Origin: Myoxocephalus aenaeus
Taxonomy: Eukaryota; Chordata; Actinopteri; Perciformes; Cottidae
Length of the DNA: 64,000 bases
Direction of reading: 5' to 3'
NCBI GenBank assembly: GCA_038501785.1
Contig: JBAMJR010000001.1
Coordinates: 2,028,001 to 2,092,000, forward strand
Shown here one piece after another: positions 34,718 to 46,440 of the stretch; position 1 is the stretch's first letter, and each line of letters opens with the position of its first letter. Below the pieces are notes generated by a model. It was given only the letters and a program-made list of their open reading frames with translations. It did no database searches and was not told the origin of the DNA. The position numbers and the translations under genes are program-made.

Positions 34718-37700
34718 CCGAATTAGTGATAGAATCTGCAGGTTTAAGATTAAGAAGAGCTCCAGGTGAATTATAGGCTTTTCTTTGCTAAGTGTGTTTT
34801 GTAATGGAAATTAATTAACCTTATCAATCTCCTTTAGAGAAAACAAATGCGATGTGAAACACTTAAATGTCTTTAAGCATTTATTAAACAGGAACTTGGA
34901 ATAATTCAATTGAATGGGCAGAGCTCGTCACCACAGAAGGTTCGGAGGATGTTTCACCTGCAACATGTAGATGCTGGAGTCTTTTGGTCTGTGATGTTTT
35001 CGACTGTTAACAATCCCCACAAAATATAAAATATATATATTTATACAAAAACCTAATTTTACAAATTAGAGCTGACGTGTTAATGATGCACACTTGCAAA
35101 CTCACTGTGTATTATATGCGAAGCAATACACTTAGTCTCACTGAGCTGTAAAATGCATTGACTGCTGTTTATTTAATGGCATAAAAGGCCTAAATATTTG
35201 TTAGTGCTTCGGTAAACTTGTCAGATGTCATGCAGGATGATAAAATAAAGAGATCCCAGTTGTAAGAACAAATAAACTAAGAACCGAAACACTTCTCGGC
35301 TGTTCGTGCAAGCTAAGCTCACCTCAATTATTTTGGCTTTCACCGTGGTGAGTGGAACTCAGACAGGAAGTCTATTGAACGAGAGAGCTGCATTTTTCTT
35401 TGCTCTCTTATTGGCAAGTTTCTCTTTTGTCTATGGATGTTTGCTGAAGAACTGATGTTTTTTAGTATTATTTCATATTAAATTGTGTCTATGTTCATAA
35501 GGCCTCAGGTTTGCAGATGGATGCACACATAATCCTGCAGTTCTTTACTAACTTTTCATATGCATTGGGTTTAAGGAACGTGATTGGAGTCTAATCACAA
35601 ATAAGATTCCCTGCATGTTGGAAACTCCTTTTCGCGTAATCAGTTTGGAGGAAGACACCTTGAATGGTTCCAAGTGCATTGCTTCCTTATTAGTAGGACA
35701 ATGTTTAAACCAAGTAATTGTTAGACTGGCATGAATGACTCATGCATTGTCAAAACAGCTCTACATCCTGGACCATGGGGAATTACACATAATACAGAAC
35801 TATGAGGCATTATTAAAGCTCCAGCTCACAAAATCGTCATCTATGAAACCTTTTCAATTTAACTGTAGTATTGCTTTTGAAATCCTTGTTCTTTGGACTG
35901 TACAGAATTATTGTGTGATTGTAAAAGCAGAATTTTCCAGCACTTATTCAGGTCAAATACACAAAAAAGTCTCTCTAACCAGTTCACTAGAGAAATGTGA
36001 TTTCTTGCTGAACTTTGAGGTTGACTAACAATGTTTCAGCCATTGCTGTGGGTTTCTGTTATTTATGACATCCTTCAAAGAGGGAACTGGAGACGAGTAG
36101 TGCAACTGTCCTGTGGATGTTGCAAACACAATGATGTGCTGACAGAAAAGTGACCCTGTATGTCGTTAATTAACACGCAGGCTAACTGAACTCTCATTGA
36201 AATTTATGAAAACAAAAAGTGATTTGGACTATTCTTTCTTGTGCATAAGAAGTTTAGTTCATCCTACTTTTCCTTTACATATTACGGTAAAGTACTGTCA
36301 ATCAGTTGTAGTCACTGATGCTCGAGCTTGATGTGCAAGAACAGTTTTTGTTTCTTTATGATATCTGTACAACCTCTTCCTCAACTTTTCAATAATTTCT
36401 ACTGTTGCAAATTAATTACAAGAGTTCAAATTTGTTTTGAAACTTTCTTTAAAAAACAGCCGGGTAGAGCGGGAGAGGTTGTCCACAGTGTGAGATCTGT
36501 AACGTATGCTTGACAAAGACCTTGTAGGTCAAAGCTTTGCATCTATATGTATTTTTGGAAGTGTACAAATTGACCTTTTTTCTTTTTTACATTACATTTC
36601 ATTTAGCTGACGCTTTTATCCACATTCTGACTTTAAGAATTTCAACACCTGACTTGGTTGAAATGAAGGCCAAGGATCAGTGTGATGACGGCTCAATTTG
36701 CAGGTTTAGGATTAAAATCACTCGAATCCTGATTCAAAACACAGTCGGAATAAATAATTCCCAAAATATCCTGTAGTCTTCAGCTGTTTTGGACTTAAAT
36801 AGTACATTATGTTATACTCTCAAAAGCTTGTTATTTATGTTATCAATGGCTCACATAGTAATCAATCAGTAAGTTATTATCAAGTCAGGCTCTTCACGGT
36901 AGATGGGCTCTGTTCTTTGTTTTGTTATTAATGACAATTTTGCGTGACAACTATGAAGACGCCTTTGTGTCTACAGGAGCCACAGGGCTCCCCACCCACA
37001 CACACACACATACACTTTCAAGGTAAGCTTATATTTTTTTCCTTTTCCTCATTCCTCAACCATGGCTCACACATACAACTATTACTTATTTACCTGTAAT
37101 GTTCAGTTGCTAACATCTTAATATGATACTGCTGCACGTGAATTCCAAGCATCCCCCTGACAAAAAAGGGGGAAAATTGCGTGAAGGGCTTTTTCGTTTC
37201 ATTCGGGGGCTTAAGATGGATACACTCTTATTTGTAATGTGCATTTGTTAATAGGAACAAGTGTACATTCCTTCCCCTTTTCAAATAGTTTCTCAAGTTC
37301 TTCAGTTTCCGTGTGGTGACACAGAAGGCCAACAGCCACAACATGGCAACATAAATTAACAAGTGACAAAAAGAAAACCGTTCAAATGCTGCAAATCTAT
37401 TTACTGTTGACTATCAATAAAAGAGGAAAATGGTGTAAAAACATATTACAGAAAACTGGGCTAAAAACAATTGTTCCAGTGTGAAAAGACTGGGTCCAGT
37501 TATGTCAAATAATATCAAGAACAATTACAGTGTGTATGATTTCTTCCAAGAAGAAGAATAGTTATTATAAAGTGCTACCCATACTTCTAAAATGGTTCTA
37601 AAATGCTCCTTCAACACAACAACAATAAAATCATATTAGTGAACAAGAAACATATTTCTTCAAATAGCTTAATACTGAAATTCTTAAAAGCCAACTACAA

Positions 37701-37744
37701 TTACTGATAATTCCATTATACTGCAATGACTTACTGTTAAGATA

Positions 37745-37905
37745 TGATAAGATAATCATTTATAAGTCCTGCAGAGGGGAAATTGCAGGATTACAGCAGC
37801 ATTGTACACAAGAGACACATAACAATCAAGTAATATAAATAAACAGTAAAAGCAGTCCACAATAGGAATATTAAATATACAGACGGAATAAAAAAAAGTA
37901 TTTGC
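37745..37905. repeat. interspersed fish repeat, copy A
   Basis: GATAATC..TTTAT.AGTCC.GCAG followed by GGGGAAATTGCAGGATTACA and a CAGTAAAA tail. The same text recurs at 55683-55850. Known to me as frequent in teleosts. It ends just before the peroxidase promoter. Confidence 0.7.
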
Positions 37906-38012
37906 ACCAGTTGAACGTAATTAAAGTGGCCAAAGTGATTATCACTACCGTAAGACGGTAAGACGTAAACTATAACTGATAAGAGTTAAGACATTTCCTT
38001 GAGCAGAGAGAG

Positions 38013-38093
38013 GAGGAAGAAGGAACTTCTCTTTACTGATAGGAACCTCACCTACAACCCTGTGCAAGCCTCGCCCCTCGAGCTGAATATAAA
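38013..38093 (+). promoter_or_regulatory. mpx: promoter of the peroxidase gene: TATA box and GAGGAAG site
   Basis: TATAAA at 38088-38093. An untranslated exon then ends at the donor 38154/38155. GAGGAAG at 38013-38019 fits a PU.1/ETS core, which would suit myeloid expression; that link is inference. Confidence 0.5.
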
Positions 38094-38294
38094 GACGATG
38101 GCAGCGCCGCAAACTCCACATCTTCCAGAGCATCTGACATCTTCACAGACACAGGTGACGAGATTTGCTTTTTGTTCTGGATGCTTAGATATGTTTAATG
38201 TTACATGGTGCTGAAGAAATAATATAGGTGCATGCCTGTTGACAAATACCTTGAATTAAGTTTTTATGCTGACTTTTATTTATTTGTTTTAGAC

Positions 38295-41200
38295 ATGCTT
38301 TTCTTTGCAATTCTTGTGCTGGGCATCTGCCTGATTCCTGCCGATTCCAAACCTGGAGGTAGGCGACATCCCTTAGTCTGTAAACACGTTTCTAAAAATC
38401 AAAATGGTGAGGTTTTAAATAATTTCGTCACAATTGATGAACAATTTGATGAGTTTGTTGTTTTCTTTGCAGAAGAATATCTCGGCAGTCCTCTCCTTCA
38501 ACAGTGTTTTGAGGAGGCAAAGAAAGTCGTCGATGATGCGTACAAGTACTCCAGAGAGGAGTAAGTTCATTTTATGGATTATTTCATCTCACACAGTAAA
38601 ATAGATTATCTTTCAAATTAATTCAGGAGAAATATACACTGAAAAGCTATTTGTGTAATGGGAATATTCTATCCTTAGTTATATTTTGTCTATGAATCTC
38701 TTAAGTGGCTTACAAACCTCTTAATGCAAATCACCTTCTGTCTAATGTTAATTGGATGCCACTCCCGTAGCTGTTATCAAGTATTACTCACGCCTTGGTT
38801 TCTCGATGTTCATGATTTCAGCTTAGAAAGACTCAACACCGAGGTGAAATTTGCCGTTACATTTGTCATGCAAGCCATTCATTACTGTAATTATGCAACT
38901 CAGTAATTGCTAGAAAAAAGGTACGGGAGCTCCAAAAAATACCACAATTTGGGCGTACCACATGTTTTGACTGTGTGACTTTTTTCCATCTAGGAGTCTG
39001 AGACGAGTCCGCAAGGAGATAGTGCGTCCTCACGATGCTCTTCGTCTCCTAAAGCAGCCTCGTGGTGAGACGCGCTCAGCTGTGAGATCCGCAGACTACA
39101 TGGCACAAACCCTCCGTCTGCTGCATGAGAGGGTGCATCATGTGCACAAACGCTCACTCAACGCAACAGGTAAGACAGGTCAAGCAAAGACAGCACACAC
39201 CCACACACACTTGGTTGACGATCTGATATTAACTGCTTTGTAATGTGGCATACACACATTGGCACATCCTTGAAATGCCTTTCATTTTTTTAGATTTGCT
39301 AACCCCAGAAGATCTGAGAACGCTTGCTGATATATCTGGTTGTTCAGCTCGAGTCAGCCGTCCATCCTGCCGCACCACGCCAAACCTTAACAAGTATCGC
39401 ACAGCCAACAGCGTCTGCAACAACTTGTAAGAGAAAACATTCCAGTGACATAACTCACTTTTTGTTACTCATGAAGCAGTTTCTTTTCTGTATTTTGACT
39501 TCTGTAACATGGTCTTGGACATAAACAAAATAGATACACAGTTACAAATATAATACAAAACCTCCAATTCAAGTCATTTTCTCAAAAAAACCATATCTTA
39601 CCAGTGACCTTTTAACATTACCAAATGTCTCCATTATCAACTTTGGTTGAGTATTTTGAGTTTCTATCTATCTATCTAGAGTAAGAAAGGCACCTTGTTC
39701 CAAGTAGCGAAATGTGATGAATTAATAGAAACTTTGAGCATTGACTCCATTGTCTGTGAGATTGAGTGTTGCTAACGTTCAGAAGAAATGCTTGTGAAAT
39801 ACACCTGATCATTGTAGGCGGTACACCGCAGAAGATGTGTTCACTTGCCTGGGATTTCTCAAGCAGCGTTTCCAAACATGTCTCCTTTTTTGCTTTTAGG
39901 AATAACCCTCGCCTCGGAGCCTCAAACACCCCCTTTGGCCGCTGGCTACCTGCCGAATATGAAGACGGCATCGCTCAACCACAAGGCTGGAACAGTAACC
40001 GAACAATCAACAACTTCATGCTCCCATTGGTACAACCTGGAATTCTCAGACAGATGCTTTGACTAATATACGTAAATGCTGATTAAAAATTAAAACAAAA
40101 CTATTCTACTCCACTCTCAGGTGCGACAGGTGTCCAACAACATCCTAAGCACAACAGACGCTGGCGTCGTCAACGACACAGAATACACTCACATGGTGAC
40201 CATGTTTGGTCAGTGGAACGACCACGATCTCACCTTCACGCCCTTCTCCCCCAGCATCCGCTCCTTCAGCAACGGGATCAACTGTGATGACAGCTGTGAA
40301 AAAACTGAGCCATGCATCCCCATCCTGGTTCGTGTGAAAACTCAAACCCAAACACAGAGATGTTGTATTCACTAAAAGACTCTTCATAAACTTCGGCCTT
40401 TTTCCTACAAACAGATTCCCCGCGGCGACCCCCGCTTGCCCTCGCGCCCAGACAGCTGCATCCCTGCATTCAGATCCGCGCCTGTTTGCGGGACGGGAAA
40501 CTCTGCCTACAATTTTGGCGGAGAGCCCAACAAGAGGGAGCAGATCAACGCCCTGACAGCCTTCCTGGATCTCAGCCAAGTGTACGGCTCTGATGAGAAG
40601 CTTGCCCGGTTTCTTCGCGACCTGGACAGTGACGGCGGTCTCCTGCGCGTGAATACAGAGTTCACAGACAACAGACGTGAGCTGCTGCCCTTTACCAACC
40701 TCGAGGAGAACATGTGTGCCACTCGCAAAAGAGTCACCAACGACACCAACGCCCGAGAGGTGCCCTGCTTCATTGCAGGTTAGTCATCTTACAAGTTCAC
40801 TGTAACTATTAGCTTCATGAATAGTATATTAATCATTTATTAAATCTTAAAAGATCAGTAGGCTCTAAAAGTTGAAATAATAATGTGTGGTTGCTATATT
40901 GTAAAAGATTGATGTAGGTATTGTAACGATGACCCTTTATAAACATTTATGACTGCAGATTGCATGCTGATTAGAAAACATGTTGCTCATGCAGAATCAT
41001 GTGTTTGTCACTTCCTGACTTCAGGCCTGCAGTCATACTTAAGCAATAAGGTAGAGAGGCAGTACTGTGTCGTGCAATAATGTACTGTTCAAGGGAGTCG
41101 TTAGGCTCGACGCGCAGCGGAGGGCCGGCAAACTCTTGAACTGTACATTATTGTAGACACAGTACTGCCTCTCGTAGTACTACACATACGGGACTATATG

Positions 41201-44200
41201 GCTGGTTGAAAGCAGGGTGGAGGATGACACTCAGCCACCGATGTGAAGAAGTGCTCTCGCTGCTTCTGTCCGTCTTTTCTCCGTCATTTTTCTCCTCCAT
41301 GATGTTTAGAGAACTTGCCTCGCAATTATAATTATAATTATCTCTCACTGGAAATCATCACGATTTTGTGATCAAACCCTTTTCATTCCTCATCTTTAGG
41401 TTAGGGAGGAAGTGACGTGTGTGTTGTCGTTCGTTATGCTAGTGTGGGGGATGCTAAGTGAGCTTGTTAGCTGTTCCGTTTGAGCTACTGTTAGCGAAGA
41501 GCCCCGTTGCAATACTGTGAACACTCAAGCAATAAACCTGCAAGTTAAGGAAAGTTACTGCGGACGTTACAATATCAAAGTTTACACAAAACATGTTTGG
41601 TAACTGTCAAGCTTGAAATGACAACTAACGGTCGCGCAATTTAAATCTACCTGTTATTTTAAGTGCGCACTGATATGGAACTCTCTAAATGTAAACAGGC
41701 TGTACAGTACTTTATGGCTGAATAAAGTACACCCCGTGAATCACTCTCAACCAATCAGAATGCTTGATTTGATCTACCCGTATTATAAATGTTAGTAAAT
41801 CATTCAAAAGAGGTTTCACTACAACTATCATCAATTCATAAACTCCTAATAGAAAGAGGTGCCAAAGATATGAATCTGAAGAGGAAAGATCACTATTTGA
41901 AGTGTATATTTCTGATTGTAAGGTGATGTCCGCGTGGACGAGAACATCGCTCTGACGTCCATTCACACGCTGTTTATGCGTGAGCATAACCGTCTGGCTC
42001 GTCAACTTAAGAGACTGAACCCTCAATGGGACAGTGAGACACTCTACCAAGAGGCCCGCAAGATCATGGGTGCTTACACGCAGGTGGGTAAACCTGAGAG
42101 TCAGCCATCATGATTCTGTTTTTACATCTCAAACGCATGTGTCATGCACTCCATTGTCTTTTACTCAAAATAGATGTCTGTCTCTCTCAGGTGTTTGTGT
42201 TCAGGGACTATCTGCCTCACATTGTGGGCGTCGATGCGATGCGCAGACAGCTCGGCCGTTACCCCGGCTACAATCCTAACGTGGACCCCAGCATCGCCAA
42301 CGTCTTTGCAACAGCAGCTTACCGCTTCGCCCACTTGGCCATCCAGCCATTCTTGACCCGCCTGGATGCAAATTACAGGGAGGACTCTCGTTTCCCCAGT
42401 GTCCCCTTGTTCAAGGCCTTCTTCACGCCCTGGAGGATCATCTTTGAGGGTGAGTTGTACAAAGAGATGGACAGCAACTTATCAACTGCTCTTTCTCAAA
42501 CTGTCACCCTAACTTTTATTTGTTCTCTCCAGGTGGCATTGACCCTCTGCTCCGTGGTTTGGTCGGCCGTCCTGCTAAACTGAACACTCAGGATCACATG
42601 ATGGTGGACGCACTGAGGGAGAGGCTGTTCCAGTTCGTGATGCATCTGGCTTTGGACTTGGGCTCTCTCAACATGGAGAGGGGCCGCGACCACGGCTTGC
42701 CTGGTACAACCTTCACACAACATTTCTTCTCTTTCTTAAATGTCCTCAACCTCTCCTTGCTGACTTGTTCATTACTCTTCAAGGCTACAACGCCTGGCGC
42801 AGGTTCTGTGGCCTGTCTCAGCCCAGGAATCGGGCGCAGCTCGCTCGGGTCCTGAACAACAACGACCTGGCTGGCAGGCTGCTGCAGCTCTACGGCACGG
42901 CCGACAACATCGACGTCTGGATGGGAGGCGTGGCGGAGCCGTTCGTCCGTGGCGGCCGCGTGGGGCCTCTGTTCGCCTGCCTCATCGCATCACAGTTCCA
43001 GAGGACCCGCCAGGGTGACAGGTCAGTGTGTGTGTGTGGATGCATGAATTGATGCTAACAAAAGGAACATGCATTTCAAACACAGTCTCTGTTGACACTC
43101 ATCTATTGTTTGACAAATCAGGCTGTGGTACGAGAACCAGGGCGTCTTCACTCCGGCTCAGAGATCTGCTCTGTCCACGGCCACCATATCCAGGATCATC
43201 TGTGACAACACCGGTATCACGGCTGTCCCCACTGACGCCTTCAGCGTCCTCTCTAACAGCAACCGGCTCGTCCGCTGCTCCAGCATCCGCAGCCTGAACC
43301 TCTCAGCCTGGAGGGACAGATCATGCACAGGTGAAACAGCACGGCGCCAAACCTTTTGACCATGGGGGAGGACGACTTTCTGCTCCGAATTCACAATCAT
43401 TTGTCCCCTGCTGTGTTTTTCGTTCTATTTTTAACCTGGTGTGTTTATTTCTTCTCTATCACTTGTACGGAACTCGTTCTTTATATGTGGTGTTTCATCT
43501 CTGCAGGCTCGGGTGGTGACTGTAATGAAGTCAGTGGAAAAGAGGTCGGTTTAAAGTACTAACAAGCATTCTGATCATGACACTTCACTTTTAGTCATCT
43601 TGGTGATGGTGCTCCTTACTCCAGTCAGGGTTTACTGTTACTAGCACATTTTTAACAAATGTTAGAATTATGAGGCTTTAAGTTTAACATCTATATCTTG
43701 ATATCCAGACTGTGAACCAGGAGGACCAGCAGGACCTCGAGGCCCTCAAGGCCCTCCTGGACAACGAGGTAATCTATTCAGTTATTGTCTGCTCAGCCTT
43801 TTGTAGTTTGTAGATAGCGTGGAAAAATTATACGAAATGTACATTATCATCAAGACACATTTAGCCCACATATAAACCAAACAAGCTCAGCCTCAGCATA
43901 TTCCTGGTCGACATGAACATGAAGTACATGAAATATAAATTAACATTAACATACGTCACGTATACCCATCTTTTATCCTTCACCATTTTATTTAACTTAC
44001 ACTGTACAATAAGGTCCTTTAGATGTATTATCGTGTCATTATTGTCTACCTATCTTTCATTTAAAAAAAAGAAAACCCTGTTTTCATGAGGATTTTATGA
44101 AAGAGATTTCTTAAACTGAACAATGCAACATGTTTTAGAAGATGATCATAAATGTTGCATAACAATGATATTCAAAATAACTAGTAATTATGGAGTCGAG

Positions 44201-44830
44201 TAAAAAGTACAACATTTGTATCTAAAATGTAGTGTAATAGAAGTATAAACTATTCTCAAGTACATTATGTGTGTGCTTAAGTAAGTTACTTTCATCCACT
44301 GAATAATTCATAATGTAGCACCAGATCAAAAATTTATTTTATTATTAGATTCAAAGCAAATAAGTAATCTATACTTTTGTTCCTCTGCAGGTCGAATAGG
44401 ACCCCCAGGCCGTCCTGGAAAGCTAATACTTAATAACTCCAATGCTACACAGCTACAATCTGCCTTTTCCGTCCTTCTGGGCGAGTACAGCCCATCCTCA
44501 AAGAAAATCATTCATTTCCGCCAAGTCATCTACAACAAACAGAACCTTTACAGCACCAACACAGGCCTGTTTACATGCGTCACCCCCGGTGTCTATCAGT
44601 TCAGCTTTCTCAGCATATCCATGGCCCGTGTGGGAGATGTGGACCTGAAGGTTAATTCCAAGGTGGTGCTGCAAGGTTTTAAGGTTTATGAGGGAGGGAA
44701 CCACTTGTCATCAGGTGACACGCTGCTCCAGCTGGAGGCGGGAGACAAAGTGTGGGTGGAGGCCAGCAACGGGACCACCGGCCTGAGCACCAAAAGCTAC
44801 TTCACGGGACACTTGATATTCGCAGCTTGA
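38295..44830 (+). CDS. mpx: myeloperoxidase-family haem peroxidase with C-terminal collagen and C1q domains
   Basis: Exons: 38295-38358, 38473-38560, 38994-39169, 39294-39426, 39900-40029, 40121-40327, 40415-40778, 41923-42083, 42191-42449, 42533-42703, 42784-43021, 43122-43330, 43709-43768 and 44391-44830, giving 899 residues. Residues 1-19 are a signal peptide. The animal haem peroxidase domain has distal Gln228, Asp231 and His232 (GQWNDHD), Arg391 and Glu394 (VRVDEN), proximal His489 and Asn574. MPO's sulfonium-forming Met is Asn395 here, as in non-MPO members. Residues 739-765 are nine Gly-X-Y triplets, and about 770-899 a C1q domain (TGLFTCVTPGVYQFSF, GDKVWVEA). It should be a secreted or granule enzyme making hypohalous acids. 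The mpx/epx assignment is uncertain. Joining of the C1q exons is inferred from phase; see the findings. Confidence 0.8.
41055..41172. repeat. imperfect inverted repeat in peroxidase intron 7
   Basis: Arms 41055-41094 and 41134-41172 are inverted copies of AGAGGCAGTACTGTGTC...AATAATGTAC.GTTCAAG with a few mismatches around a GC-rich loop (CTCGACGCGCAGCGG). It probably belongs to a larger repeat that fills much of the intron up to about 41790 (ending CAACCAATCAGAATGC). Confidence 0.6.
43507..43562 (+). CDS. mpx: alternative terminal exon of the peroxidase gene
   Basis: A pyrimidine-rich tract and CTGCAG acceptor precede 43507. Entered from the phase-1 donor at 43330, it reads GSGGDCNEVSGKEVGLKY and stops, giving a 751-residue peroxidase without collagen or C1q. 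Its own internal donor (GAG/gtcggt) would join out of frame to the collagen exon and stop early, so it is best seen as an alternative end or a non-used exon. Confidence 0.45.
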
Positions 44831-45234
44831 AACAAACCCTCTCCAGACCGAACCACTACCCTTTAATGCACTATAAATTCTATCTGCTTCAGGATCTGTT
44901 TTGTTTTTCTCAGCCTCTTTGCACTGATCTTCTATTTCCATTAATCATATCACATATCTATTATTAACAATGTCCTTTGTTCTCTGGACCAGACGAGGGC
45001 ACATCATACAACTGTACAAGTTAATATAAATATTTGCCAAATGAACATAGAATTTGTTGCAGCAAATCTGCTCAACTCTGTTACAGCATTCAGTCTATTG
45101 GTCCACAATTTAGTCAGGTATTTAAAGTGTGGTACTGGTGAAATTGAAGCATAATTTGAAATGTGTGTTGTGCTTTTCTGTGTGGCTTTTTCTTTATTTA
45201 CTGAAAATATATCTGTTGTTTTTTCCGTTCTATG

Positions 45235-45240
45235 AATAAA
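45235..45240 (+). terminator. mpx: poly(A) signal after the C1q exon
   Basis: AATAAA, 405 bases after the stop of the C1q exon. I saw no canonical AATAAA between 43562 and the collagen exon, which favours transcripts continuing into the C1q exons. Confidence 0.6.
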
Positions 45241-45819
45241 CTATAGAAACTGAGCCGCATTAAATTGGTGTTCATTCATATGTATGAGACATCAGGAATT
45301 CTTTCATGGAAATATTTCAAAATATAGGAAAATGTCAAGCTGGGATACTTTGCATCACAGAATAGATTAACAAAACATCTCAGTGAGTTTAATTTTAATA
45401 TTGACTTCAGTTATCGAAATGGAACAACAGAGGCCAAAGTGCAATCATCATTTTAATGTACCGTGTCTCCTGTAGATGGAGCCATCGTTCTTTACAGGAT
45501 ATACAGAATAAATGTGTGATGCATGTAGTGGCAACAAGGCCTTGAAAGCACTGCATCTGAAAATATATTTCCATCAAAGTTGCAGTTGTTCTACTTTCAT
45601 CTCTTTAGTTCATTGTTGAGCAACCGTCCTCCATTTGAACACAGCCCAATGTTGTTACTCAAGAGATAATTTGTCAAAAATATACAAATATTCCCTCTCT
45701 ATTTCTGTTGCTGCATGAGAAACTGACATACTGACCATCTTCAAAATGTCCCATTTTATTCATCAGATGTGGGGAAAAGACATGCATTCCTTTGTTGATT
45801 GTCTTCACCATTTTGGGTC

Positions 45820-46440
45820 ACTGGAGGCCAGAACCTATCCACCATGAGCTGCATGGGGAAGGTAGACAAACCAACACACTCACATTTACACATGCGGTTA
45901 GCTCATTGTAAATTCTCTCGCCCACCTGGCCGGCATGTGTTCACCCTGCGAAAGAAAACTGGAGATGAACACGCAAACTTTATAAGGGACGTTTGTGCTG
46001 ATTTAAACTCATGACCTCGCTGAGAGGTGACCGTGTTAGTCACGGAGATCGATAATGCCCTCTAGCTTAAATATAAAGCTAGCCTGTCTCCAAACAGCAT
46101 CTCTAAACAGCTCACTAAACAAAAACCTCATGAGTAAATCCAGAGACGTTTTTACAGGGAGCTATGCACCGGGCTATTTCTTGGCTGAGACTTCAGGAAG
46201 TTACTGCTCCTGGCCAACAAATGTCTTAGTAAAGAGATGGAACATGTCATTCTTTTTAAAACCTTTTTTGCCTTCTGACAGAGCCAGGCTAGCTGTCTGC
46301 TCTTTATGCTAAGCTAAGCAACTGCTGGCTATAGATTAATTTTTACTAGACAGATATGAGAGTGAGAATGTTTTCATTCTTCTCATCGAACTCAAAAAGT
46401 CAATGAGCATATTCCTCAATAAGTCAAACTATTCCTTTAA
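45820..46440. repeat. two adjacent degenerate fish repeats
   Basis: 45820-46050 resembles the reverse of a common repeat (TTCACCCTGCG, GAACACGCAAACTTTATA). 46061-46440 holds TTTATGCTAAGCTAAGCAAC, ACTGCTGGCTATAG and a tail AAACTATTCCTTTAAA, a very common teleost repeat. A shorter related piece lies near 48900-48960. No gene was seen between 45241 and 50600. Confidence 0.6.

Noticed and set aside
43356..43562. Separate small protein with a hydrophobic stretch, possible signal peptide for the C1q exons
   Set aside because: The hydrophobic part is the T-rich pyrimidine tract of an intron. Its donor at 43545/43546 joins out of frame to the collagen-C1q exons, so it cannot supply their start.
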